In this document: positions 1-4,935 of the stretch, piece by piece
Numbering within the stretch: the stretch's first letter is position 1
Layout of the letters: every line of letters begins with the position of its first letter
Origin: Candidatus Methanomethylophilaceae archaeon
GTDB taxonomy: Archaea > Thermoplasmatota > Thermoplasmata > Methanomassiliicoccales > Methanomethylophilaceae
Reading direction: 5' to 3'
NCBI GenBank assembly: GCA_017395275.1
Contig: JAFPVN010000171.1
Coordinates: 1 to 5,638, forward strand
DNA: 5,638 bases
The notes under the pieces: generated by a model
Seen by the model: only the letters and a program-made list of their open reading frames with translations
What the model was told of the DNA's origin: nothing
Database searches by the model: none
Position numbers and translations under genes: made by a program

Positions 1-86
1 ACGGTGAGGATCATCAGCGTGGCGAAGATCATCCCGGAGATGAGCAGCAGCGTGCCTATGCCCTTCTGGATCAGCGGATGGAACAT
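1..86 (-). CDS. Small hydrophobic membrane protein, 3' end outside window
   Basis: The gene begins with ATG at 86 and runs off the left edge after 28 codons with no stop. The visible N-terminus, MFHPLIQKGIGTLLLISGMI and onward, is a short polar start followed by an uninterrupted hydrophobic stretch from about residue 10, so at least one transmembrane helix is expected. The start is well supported: GGAGG lies 6 bases upstream, inside the last codons of the preceding gene, and the TGATG junction overlaps that gene's stop by one base. It is the third hydrophobic micro-protein in a row. I do not recognise a family, and its full length is unknown. Confidence 0.6.
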   Translation of the reverse strand, partial: MFHPLIQKGIGTLLLISGMIFATLMILT

Positions 87-169
87 CACATCCCTCCGAA
101 CATCCTGATGAGGGCGGCGATGCAGTACACAGCACCCACGGCGGCCAGTCCTCTGAGTATGATGCTCAC
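86..169 (-). CDS. 27-residue single-pass hydrophobic micro-protein (GTG start)
   Basis: This very short frame starts at GTG (169-167), overlaps the stop of the preceding 31-aa gene as GTGA, and ends in TGA. Residues 3-20 (IILRGLAAVGAVYCIAAL) would form one transmembrane helix, broken only by Arg6, and residues 22-26 (RMFGG) form a short tail. The binding site is a G-run about 7 bases upstream, weaker than at its neighbours. Its last codons GGA GGG ATG carry the ribosome binding site of the next gene. Support comes from the tight coupling on both sides and the hydrophobic composition. No family is recognised; it might instead be only a spacer used for reinitiation. Confidence 0.5.
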   Translation of the reverse strand: MSIILRGLAAVGAVYCIAALIRMFGGM

Positions 170-261
170 AGGACCGCCCCCAGCCAGTACACGCAGTACG
201 CACACGCGCATACGAACAGGGCGAACACGCACCCGCAGGCGAGGACATCGCGGACCCTCAT
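166..261 (-). CDS. 31-residue cysteine-rich single-pass membrane micro-protein
   Basis: ATG at 261 overlaps the stop of the 201-aa gene upstream (TGATG). A near-perfect AGGAGGT at 269-275 lies 7 bases before the start. The product has a basic N-terminus (MRVRD) and a hydrophobic body from residue 6 to the end. It holds five cysteines in 31 residues (9, 11, 18, 20, 23), arranged as CxC and CxCxxC within or beside the predicted membrane helix. Arg2 and Arg4 suggest the N-terminus stays in the cytoplasm. The cysteines could bind metal, form disulfides or carry lipids, but this is inference. It starts the run of three hydrophobic micro-genes. No family is recognised. Confidence 0.65.
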   Translation of the reverse strand: MRVRDVLACGCVFALFVCACAYCVYWLGAVL

Positions 262-866
262 CAGGCGTACCTCCTGTGGAGAAGCTTCAGCTTCTCGGCG
301 AGGATCTTCCCGTCATCGGTCTCATCCCCTTCGGGCATAAGGTACTCCAGATACGGTTCGGGATCGAGGATGCAGTCGGCGAATCCCTCGAATCCCACTT
401 CCGAAAGCGAACACTCGTTGCCGTGCTCGTTCCATCTGACGTAATCCCAGTAGTCGGAGAACCACTTCAGGCAGGCGGGGTCTTTGGCCATCCTCACCAG
501 TCTCGGATCGGGTCTGCCGTTCCTTTCGTCCAGATACAGGGAACGGAGGATGTCCACGGCCTGGGGCGAGGGTTTCCTGTCCGCTTCCGCGAACATCCTC
601 TCCCGGTAGTCATACCAGTCCTCTTCCTCGGGCGGGAATACCTTCTTTTCGGGGAACGTTCCCAGGAACAGGTGGCGCTTCCCGTCGTAGGCGAACGCCA
701 GCCACTTCCCGTACCCGTCGGGGCAGACGAATCCCCTGTCGTAGGAATCCTTCCAGAGCAGGGTGTTCCTCAGATCCTCCCCGCGTCCGTAGGCTATGTC
801 GATGTAGTCCTCGTAGACCTCTTCGGGGATGAATCCGGGCCTGTACTCCTTCCCGCGGTGGATCAT
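261..866 (-). CDS. Hypothetical protein, 201 aa, acidic and aromatic-rich
   Basis: The start is ATG at 866. Although the frame stays open to 965, GGTGA lies just upstream of 866 and the ATG overlaps the stop of the preceding gene as ATGA (863-866); further upstream the frame only shadows that gene. The product is soluble, acidic and rich in Trp and Tyr, with no signal peptide or membrane segment. Residues 48-70 (CPDGYGKWLAFAY, then HLFLGTF) look like beta strands. Residues 76-95 are highly charged, and 102-140 look helical. Two cysteines lie at 152 and 165. The C-terminus HRRYA is encoded by codons that also form the binding site of the next gene. I do not recognise a family. Confidence 0.8.
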   Translation of the reverse strand: MIHRGKEYRPGFIPEEVYEDYIDIAYGRGEDLRNTLLWKDSYDRGFVCPDGYGKWLAFAYDGKRHLFLGTFPEKKVFPPEEEDWYDYRERMFAEADRKPSPQAVDILRSLYLDERNGRPDPRLVRMAKDPACLKWFSDYWDYVRWNEHGNECSLSEVGFEGFADCILDPEPYLEYLMPEGDETDDGKILAEKLKLLHRRYA

Positions 867-1072
867 GACCTCACCTTCCTGGATCTCGATGCGGGTTTCC
901 TCTGGATCTTCTCCACGGTTATCTCTTCGAGATAATCGTCGGACGGCGCATCGCCGCGTTCCCACTCGCGCATATACTGTCTGTCCGCGATCTCCAGGGC
1001 CTCATCCTCGGAATCCGCGGACACGGTATACCTGGACGGACTCCAGTGGTAGGTGACTGTGTATTTCGCCAT
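863..1072 (-). CDS. DpnD/PcfM-like small protein, 69 aa
   Basis: The product begins MAKYTVTYHWSPSRYTVSAD, continues SEDEALEIADRQY (residues 21-33) and ends in a basic tail. A short beta strand, the A(D/E)SEDEALEIA helix, a charged stretch and a final strand (DYLEEITVEKI, 47-57) are the layout of small DpnD/PcfM C-terminal-domain proteins, which are common on plasmids, phages and conjugative elements. The family's biochemical role is not established, so only resemblance is claimed. An in-frame GTG exists at 1078, but GGAGGG at 1080-1085 is 7 bases from the ATG at 1072 and too close to the GTG. It overlaps the following gene by ATGA. Confidence 0.75.
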   Translation of the reverse strand: MAKYTVTYHWSPSRYTVSADSEDEALEIADRQYMREWERGDAPSDDYLEEITVEKIQRKPASRSRKVRS

Positions 1073-1091
1073 CGTCACTCCCTCCGGAAGA

Positions 1092-1325
1092 TCATGCGGT
1101 CGCCTCCAGGTGATGCACGCCCTGTTCGTCGATGCGGCAGCAGGGCTTCCCCTTCTTCATCCACTCGTAGCCGGTCCAGACCATGAGGGGGTGGAGGAAA
1201 CCGCTGTCGCGGTATCTCCTGAGCAGGTTCTTTCCCGCTTTCTCCATCTCCTTCTCGGTCCCGCAGAATTGCACAGGATAGTCGCCGTCGGGGGAATCGC
1301 AGAACACCCAGGTGTTCGACTCCAC
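1092..1325 (-). CDS. Hypothetical protein, 77 aa (GTG start)
   Basis: The gene starts at GTG (1325-1323) immediately after the TGA of the DUF2958 gene, with no spacer. GGAGG lies 6 bases upstream inside that gene's final codons (Y-G-R-D). The product starts MESNTWVFCDSPDGDYPVQF, followed by a helix (TEKEMEKAGKNLLRRYRDSG, about 23-42), then a segment ending YEWMKKGKPCCRID. The pattern suggests a small alpha-beta fold with a strand pair at the N-terminus. Four cysteines are present (9, 21, 62, 63), but their spacing is not a known zinc motif. Nineteen bases separate it from the DpnD/PcfM-like gene. No family is recognised. Confidence 0.75.
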   Translation of the reverse strand: MESNTWVFCDSPDGDYPVQFCGTEKEMEKAGKNLLRRYRDSGFLHPLMVWTGYEWMKKGKPCCRIDEQGVHHLEATA

Positions 1326-1697
1326 TCAATCCCTCCCGTACTGGCGGCACATGAACACCTCGTCCTTGACCTTGTACTTCACGGGTTCGACCAGGATGTC
1401 CCTCTCGACACCGAGGCCGAAGGGCGGGAACCTGACCTCCTGGAGCTGTTTCAGGGTGACGTAACCCCACTCCCAGAGCAGTTTGCCGGGGGCGAAGTCG
1501 TCGGGCAGTCCGAGGGTGCAGAATCCGAAGAACATCCAGTCGCCGTCGGGCCTGGGTTCTCCCTCGGTGATGAGCCATGTCGCCGCGCTTCCTCCGAAGT
1601 ATTTCACGACGATCTTGGCATCCCCGCCCTTCCCGTCCTGGGAGTAGAGGGGGTATTTCTTGAACGCTTTCTCGATCTGTGCTGTCATCAGTTGCAT
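1326..1697 (-). CDS. DUF2958 domain protein, 123 aa
   Basis: The whole protein matches the DUF2958 layout as I know it: an N-terminal MQLMT followed by a helix; PLYSQDGKGGDAKIVVKYF (about 16-34); a TW-ITEG motif (40-46); WMFFGFC (54-60); WEWGYVTLKQLQEVR (75-89); and GLGVERDILVEP (94-105). This family is about 110-130 residues long and is widespread on plasmids, integrative elements and phages; its function is unknown. The frame allows ATG at 1703 too, but the AGGAGG at 1706-1711 is only 2 bases from that codon and 8 from the ATG at 1697, and family members usually begin MQLLT or similar. It is followed directly by the 77-aa gene. Confidence 0.9.
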   Translation of the reverse strand: MQLMTAQIEKAFKKYPLYSQDGKGGDAKIVVKYFGGSAATWLITEGEPRPDGDWMFFGFCTLGLPDDFAPGKLLWEWGYVTLKQLQEVRFPPFGLGVERDILVEPVKYKVKDEVFMCRQYGRD

Positions 1698-1699
1698 TG

Positions 1700-2038
1700 T
1701 CATTTCCTCCTTTTGAGTTTTAAAGGGTTTTTAGAAATCAGTTTGGCAGAAGGGGATTGGAGCCTCTTCAGATCGGAGATTATGGAATCCATCTCGGCCT
1801 TGAGTTCGGGCAGTCCGTCCATGTCGTCGTCGTAGATGTCGTGGATGAGCTGGTTGAAGTTCCCGGACCTCATCTCCGAGTAGGCGTAGTCCGCCGCCCT
1901 CTGTATGGCATCGTCCAGCGTCTCGCAGTTGTCCATGGCATCGCGGAAACCGTAGGGATCGTAGTCCTCCCAGAAGTAGGCTATGCGGTAGGACAGGTCG
2001 CGCATCCTCCTGTCGCGTTTCCGCTCCAGGAAGTCCAT
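1700..2038 (-). CDS. Hypothetical helical protein, 112 aa
   Basis: The gene starts with ATG at 2038, sharing one base with the upstream TGA (TGATG), with GGTGA 7 bases upstream. An in-frame ATG at 2044 is too close to that site. The frame stays open to 2383, but that part is antiparallel-free shadow of the 428-aa gene in another frame. The protein is mostly helical: basic N-terminus (residues 1-15), YFWEDYDPYGFRDAMDN (21-37), a long acidic helical part (41-92) with a DDDMD run, and a basic tail ending KRRK. The tail codons AGG AGG form the ribosome binding site of the DUF2958 gene. No family is recognised. Confidence 0.75.
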   Translation of the reverse strand: MDFLERKRDRRMRDLSYRIAYFWEDYDPYGFRDAMDNCETLDDAIQRAADYAYSEMRSGNFNQLIHDIYDDDMDGLPELKAEMDSIISDLKRLQSPSAKLISKNPLKLKRRK

Positions 2039-3324
2039 CAGCATCTCACCCCGTACACCTTGGCCTTGAGTCCGGTTCTCTTGAGTTCGCGCTTCATGGC
2101 CTCGGCTTTCGCCTGTGACGAGAAACTTCCTTTCACTGCGCCGTCCACCCTGACCTCGTAGATCGGGCTGCCCTTCTTCCTCTCCGCGGCGGGAGCGGGT
2201 TTCGGTGCCTGCTTCTTGGGTTCGGGTTTCTTCGGCTGCGGTTTGGGAACTGGCTTCGGAGCGGTCTTCGGTGCCGGTTTCGGAGGAGCCTGGGTCTTCT
2301 TTACGGGATAGCCTTTCGCCATCTCCCTCAGCCTCTTCTCGACCAGCTTGTATTCCCCGTAGGTGATGCCGAACCTCTCCCATCCGCTCCAGTGTTCGGA
2401 GTAGACGGAAAGGTAGCAGTGACGGAATATCGAGAGCAGTTCGGCACCCTCATCGGGATCTCCGAACATCCTCTCCATGTCGGCGGCGGTCATGTGTGGG
2501 ATCTTCCTGCCGTCGTAGGGCTGGTAGTACCACTGACCGGCTTTCTCCATCCCCGTCTCCAGCATCTCCAACAGCACGCAGAAGTCGTGCATCGAGCCGT
2601 AGATCATGTCTGCCACGGACGGTTTCGGATCGGGCTTCGGAACAGGCTTCGGCTTGGGTTTCGGAGGCTCCGTCGGACCGTAATCGTCGATGGTCGGCTG
2701 TCTCTTGGGGACGGGTTTCTCCTCAGGCACCTTGCCTCCCTTGGGAATGGGGAACACGAACCTCTTGTCATCTGGTCTCTCCTGTATGCGGTATGCGTAG
2801 GAGATCGGTTTGCCCAGGTCACTGCCTGATATGATGAGGAATCCGTTCTCGATGCGGACATCCTTGACATCCCCTATCAGGACGCACCCGGAACCGCCCT
2901 GGCCCCTGCCGTCGTTGTAGTCGTCGTTGTAGGACAGGGTGACCTTCCCCTCGTAGATCCCGCCGCCGTAGGACAGGGCGCGGATTATCACGTTGCCCTT
3001 GTAGGCGTTCTCCGTGTCCACCAGCTTCCCGTTGTCGATGATCGAGAACGGGTAACCGAAGACGTTGGTCTGCATATCCACTCTGGGTTTCCCGCCCTTG
3101 TTGAAGTACCTGACCGCACCCTCCGCCCTCTTCCTGAGGACCTTCATGTCGGCCTCGCCGTCGTAACGGTAGGAACCCCACTCGGACCTGGAGATGATCG
3201 GGTCGTCGTCCAGGTCGCGGTAGTACTCGATTCCGCATATCCCGCACCTCATCACCGCATCGGGACCCCATTTCCCCAGGTACTGCTGGGAACGGGTGTC
3301 GCCGCATATCGGACAGTACCTCAT
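2038..3324 (-). CDS. Multidomain zinc-ribbon protein with two Pro-Lys linkers, 428 aa
   Basis: This is the largest gene here. An N-terminal zinc ribbon uses Cys4, Cys7, Cys27 and Cys30 (CPIC and CGIC). Residues about 50-195 look beta-rich. A Pro-Lys linker spans about 221-235. A mostly helical domain with many aromatics covers about 237-341. A second linker spans about 342-384. The last 40 residues (YEVRVDGAVKGSFSSQAKAE and on) look like a small beta-alpha-beta domain, faintly like SPOR domains. It has no signal peptide or membrane helix, so it is probably cytoplasmic. The ATG at 3324 has GGAGG 7 bases upstream and lies one base after the preceding stop. The layout suggests a scaffold that positions binding modules (inference). 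No family is recognised for the whole protein. Confidence 0.85.
   Translation of the reverse strand: MRYCPICGDTRSQQYLGKWGPDAVMRCGICGIEYYRDLDDDPIISRSEWGSYRYDGEADMKVLRKRAEGAVRYFNKGGKPRVDMQTNVFGYPFSIIDNGKLVDTENAYKGNVIIRALSYGGGIYEGKVTLSYNDDYNDGRGQGGSGCVLIGDVKDVRIENGFLIISGSDLGKPISYAYRIQERPDDKRFVFPIPKGGKVPEEKPVPKRQPTIDDYGPTEPPKPKPKPVPKPDPKPSVADMIYGSMHDFCVLLEMLETGMEKAGQWYYQPYDGRKIPHMTAADMERMFGDPDEGAELLSIFRHCYLSVYSEHWSGWERFGITYGEYKLVEKRLREMAKGYPVKKTQAPPKPAPKTAPKPVPKPQPKKPEPKKQAPKPAPAAERKKGSPIYEVRVDGAVKGSFSSQAKAEAMKRELKRTGLKAKVYGVRC
2185..2286 (-). repeat. Pro-Lys linker repeat (second) in the 428-aa protein
   Basis: This stretch encodes residues about 347-380, a run of Pro-Lys and Ala-Pro-Lys units such as PKPAPKTAPKPVPKPQPKKP. 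Such runs form stiff, extended, positively charged spacers. At DNA level it is an irregular repeat that could slip during replication. Confidence 0.8.
2617..2664 (-). repeat. Pro-Lys linker repeat (first) in the 428-aa protein
   Basis: This stretch encodes residues 221-236, PKPKPKPVPKPDPKPS, a perfect alternation of Pro with Lys, Val or Asp. It separates the beta-rich N-terminal part from the helical middle domain. Confidence 0.8.
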
Positions 3325-3340
3325 GTCAACGCCTCCTGAA
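3322..3340 (-). repeat. Duplicated gene-junction sequence (copy 1)
   Basis: The 19-base junction holding the ribosome binding site, stop and start codon reads TTCAGGAGGCGTTGACATG on the minus strand. The copy at 3602-3620 differs at two bases. Both copies are followed by genes that begin with a zinc ribbon, so a duplicated module is possible, though the binding site and codons constrain much of this match. Confidence 0.55.
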
Positions 3341-3604
3341 GATGCCCGTGATCCTGTCGAGGATGGGGTGCGGACGTGTGCGGTTGAAGGACTGCTGCGG
3401 GGGATTCCCGGTAAGATATGAACCTTTGGTGCAGAACACCTTCCTCTTCCCGGTATACGGGTTCTCGCGGATCGTCTTGGAGTAGTACGCCCCGCATTTG
3501 CCGCATTGGATGTGGTTGATCGCCACGAACTCGTCCCGGAGGTCGTATGTCTGGACGGTGTACTCCTCGGCTATCTTCCTGGAGTTGCAGTAGGGACAGG
3601 CCAT
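3326..3604 (-). CDS. Zinc-ribbon protein, 92 aa
   Basis: The start is ATG at 3604, with GGAGG 7 bases upstream and the preceding stop one base before it; the frame is open to 3694 but that part shadows the upstream gene. Residues MACPYCNSRK and HIQCGKCGAYY give a four-cysteine zinc ribbon: Cys3, Cys6, Cys34, Cys37. The C-terminal half is basic (ENPYTGKRKVF, RTRPHP) and ends GIFRRR. Zinc binding is a confident structural inference. Binding to nucleic acid or protein is only likely, given the positive charge. Its N-terminus resembles the ribbon of the next gene in spacing and position, suggesting the two are related. The final RRR codons form the binding site of that gene. Confidence 0.82.
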   Translation of the reverse strand: MACPYCNSRKIAEEYTVQTYDLRDEFVAINHIQCGKCGAYYSKTIRENPYTGKRKVFCTKGSYLTGNPPQQSFNRTRPHPILDRITGIFRRR

Positions 3605-3620
3605 GTCAGCGCCTCCTGAG
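3602..3620 (-). repeat. Duplicated gene-junction sequence (copy 2)
   Basis: On the minus strand this reads CTCAGGAGGCGCTGACATG, matching 17 of 19 bases of the junction at 3322-3340. It encodes the end of the 131-aa protein (RRR, stop) and the start of the 92-aa zinc-ribbon gene. Confidence 0.55.
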
Positions 3621-4001
3621 ACGGGCCAGCAGGCCCTTCCTCTTCCTGTTCTCCGACGTGACCGAATCGAGGTCCACGGGTTCGCCGTAGACATCGTAAT
3701 GGACTACCCTGGCGAATCCGAAGTAATAGCCTCCCCCGATCTCTGGAGCGCAGTCCTCGGTCACCGACTCGTAGATGTACTTGTCGTCGTCCAGGCCCTC
3801 CAGGAACGCCATTATCGCATCGTAGTTCTCGTCGTCCGAGTACCTGTCGAAGTGGTTCCTGTCCTCCCAGACCGCCGAGACGGATCCGTCGTTGCCCTGG
3901 GAGACGGTATCGGGCTGGTCGTCCAGCTTCTTGAGGAAACGGAGGAAGTGCATCCCCTCCTCGGGGGCCACCGTCACTCCGAGCGAAGTGTAGCAGCTCA
4001 T
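3606..4001 (-). CDS. Hypothetical acidic protein, 131 aa
   Basis: The gene starts with ATG at 4001 as an ATGA overlap with the upstream stop. GGAGG lies 6 bases or slightly more upstream, inside the upstream gene's Gly-Gly-Gly codons. The product begins MSCYTSLGVTVAPEEGMHFL, followed by a helix (RFLKKLD), a strand (SVSAVWEDRNHF, about 40-51), an acidic helix (NYDAIMAFLEGLDDDKY, 59-75), and a strand pair (GGYYFGFARVVHYDVYGEP, 90-108). This is a compact alpha-beta order. It ends in a basic tail, RKRKGLLARLRRR. There are two cysteines (3 and 84) and no membrane segment. No family is recognised. Confidence 0.8.
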   Translation of the reverse strand: MSCYTSLGVTVAPEEGMHFLRFLKKLDDQPDTVSQGNDGSVSAVWEDRNHFDRYSDDENYDAIMAFLEGLDDDKYIYESVTEDCAPEIGGGYYFGFARVVHYDVYGEPVDLDSVTSENRKRKGLLARLRRR

Positions 4002-4345
4002 AGTCCCCCTCCGAAGTCGCCGCGGTCCGTGATGGCGTTCGCCATTATGCGGATGTCCTCCCTGTCGATCTTCAGTCCGAGACTGTCGCGGAAGTGGGTC
4101 AGGTACGATTCCATCGCGCCATGCACTCCGAAGAATGCGAGGTAGTTGGGGTCGTATACCGCTCTCACTTCCGCGATCAGGGACTGTGCCGTGTACCTCT
4201 CTGAAAGGTACTGACCCAGACTCCTGATGTCCTCCATCTCCGAGCCGTTGGGTGTCCTGTTGGGTGACATCACCGGCTCCTCTCTGTCCGTGCATCCGCG
4301 CCTGCAACTCTGGCAGTCGCCTCCGCACCTCTTTCTCAGTTTCAT
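3998..4345 (-). CDS. Small protein with N-terminal four-cysteine cluster, 115 aa
   Basis: The N-terminus MKLRKRCGGDCQSCRRGC places cysteines at 7, 11, 14 and 18 (C-x3-C-x2-C-x3-C) in a strongly basic setting, enough to hold a metal ion or an iron-sulfur cluster. The rest looks helical: EDIRSLGQYLSERYTAQSLI (39-58), YLAFFGVHGAMESYL (68-82), DREDIRIMANAI (94-105). The chosen ATG at 4345 has GAGG 7 bases upstream. An in-frame TTG at 4363 with AGGAG 9 bases upstream is an alternative that would add 6 residues. The gap to the upstream gene is 23 bases, the largest within this operon. The last codons GGA GGG GGA serve the next gene. No family is recognised. Confidence 0.75.
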   Translation of the reverse strand: MKLRKRCGGDCQSCRRGCTDREEPVMSPNRTPNGSEMEDIRSLGQYLSERYTAQSLIAEVRAVYDPNYLAFFGVHGAMESYLTHFRDSLGLKIDREDIRIMANAITDRGDFGGGL

Positions 4346-4368
4346 CTTCTCGCCTCTTTTCAAATCGT

Positions 4369-4617
4369 TTAGCTCCTGCGGTACTGGTCGTTCCCGCAGC
4401 GGAAGATCGCGTGGATGCGGTCGAGACCGTCATGGTCGTGGACCCTCATCCTGACCTCCCTCTTCTTCTGCCTGGACAGTTCCCTGCCCAGTTCCTCGAT
4501 TTCAGCTACGCTTCCCTGATACTCCGCGAAGGTCACGCGGAGACCGTTGTCGTAGGTGAACGTGTACCATCTGCCGGCGTTCTTGGCCGCCTTGTCGTTC
4601 CTGTATTCGATTATCAT
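4369..4617 (-). CDS. Hypothetical protein, 82 aa
   Basis: ATG at 4617 overlaps the stop of the membrane-protein gene (ATGA). The G-rich site upstream (GGGGG, 6-7 bases away) is a weak ribosome binding site, so coupling to the upstream gene matters here. The product starts MIIEYRNDKAAKNAGRWYTF and TYDNGLRVTFAEYQG, suggesting antiparallel strands over 1-35. A charged helix follows (VAEIEELGRELSRQKKREVR, 37-56), then a His-Asp-rich stretch (VHDHDGLDRIHAIF, 59-72). It is basic and soluble. It is one of only two genes in the window ending in TAA. No family is recognised. Confidence 0.75.
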   Translation of the reverse strand: MIIEYRNDKAAKNAGRWYTFTYDNGLRVTFAEYQGSVAEIEELGRELSRQKKREVRMRVHDHDGLDRIHAIFRCGNDQYRRS

Positions 4618-4835
4618 TCCGTACCCCCTATCCAGATCGTCGCTAACGCGGCCAGAAGCCAGCCGAAACCCCGGCGGTAGTGGCAGGTCTTGATCGCCAC
4701 GACCGCACCGATTATCTCGCCCGTGAGGACGATGGTCAGCCAGTTGGACTTCGCCCATTCCACGTACGGGGAGATTGTCTCGACAAGTTCCTCGAAGAAT
4801 GCCGCGGCTGATTGAAGATCGAATGATGCCGCCAT
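4614..4835 (-). CDS. Two-pass small membrane protein, 73 aa
   Basis: The first gene of the main minus-strand operon starts with ATG at 4835, with GGAGG 5 bases upstream. The N-terminal segment (DLQSAAAFFEELVETISPY, about 6-24) looks like an acidic amphipathic helix. Two membrane helices follow at about 32-49 (WLTIVLTGEIIGAVVAI) and 56-71 (GFGWLLAALATIWIGG), joined by a short positive loop (KTCHYRRG). By the positive-inside rule the loop should face the cytoplasm and both ends the outside. Size and layout recall small holin-like or envelope proteins of mobile elements, but no family is recognised. Its promoter may be the shared TATA element at 4906-4913. Confidence 0.8.
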   Translation of the reverse strand: MAASFDLQSAAAFFEELVETISPYVEWAKSNWLTIVLTGEIIGAVVAIKTCHYRRGFGWLLAALATIWIGGTE

Positions 4836-4905
4836 GTTGCCCTCCTTTGCCTCGTTTCACAAGGTTCCGGCAGAAAGCGGGGAAGGCAGGTTTCCCGATG
4901 ATACC

Positions 4906-4913
4906 TTTATAAG
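4906..4913 (+). promoter_or_regulatory. Archaeal TATA box, possibly bidirectional
   Basis: TTTATAAG stands out in GC-rich surroundings. Transcription would begin about 25 bases downstream, at roughly 4932-4936, on or next to the ATG at 4936, giving a leaderless messenger for the 45-aa gene. The core TTATAA is a palindrome, and no other TATA-like sequence precedes the minus-strand gene at 4835. It could therefore also drive the main operon leftward with a leader of roughly 45 bases (inference). Confidence 0.65.
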
Positions 4914-4935
4914 ACCGCAGAGGGTTCTTTGAGGT

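Noticed and set aside
78..935. Long plus-strand open frame of 285 codons
   Set aside because: It lies antisense to the 201-aa gene and its neighbours, which have ribosome binding sites and coupled junctions. Its own start has no such signal, and the composition (Arg/Thr/Pro runs, then Val/Gly-rich) is that of an antisense shadow.
867..965. N-terminal extension of the 201-aa protein to position 965
   Set aside because: The extension is Arg-rich, overlaps the DpnD/PcfM-like gene, and the ATG at 866 has both GGTGA and an ATGA junction.
1075..1578. Minus-strand frame of 167 codons overlapping the DUF2958 gene
   Set aside because: It is Arg-rich and out of frame with the recognised DUF2958 protein and the 77-aa gene; no family resemblance.
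1053..1835. Plus-strand open frame of 260 codons
   Set aside because: It is antisense to the DUF2958, 77-aa and DpnD/PcfM-like genes. Recognisable families on the minus strand make this frame a shadow.
2819..3307. Minus-strand frame of 162 codons inside the 428-aa gene
   Set aside because: It is an alternate frame of the zinc-ribbon gene with Arg/Gln/Gly-rich shadow composition and no ribosome binding site.
4292..4325. Radical SAM motif (C-x3-C-x2-C) in the 115-aa protein
   Set aside because: The spacing C7-C11-C14 fits by chance, but the protein is far too short for a radical SAM fold and lacks its other motifs.
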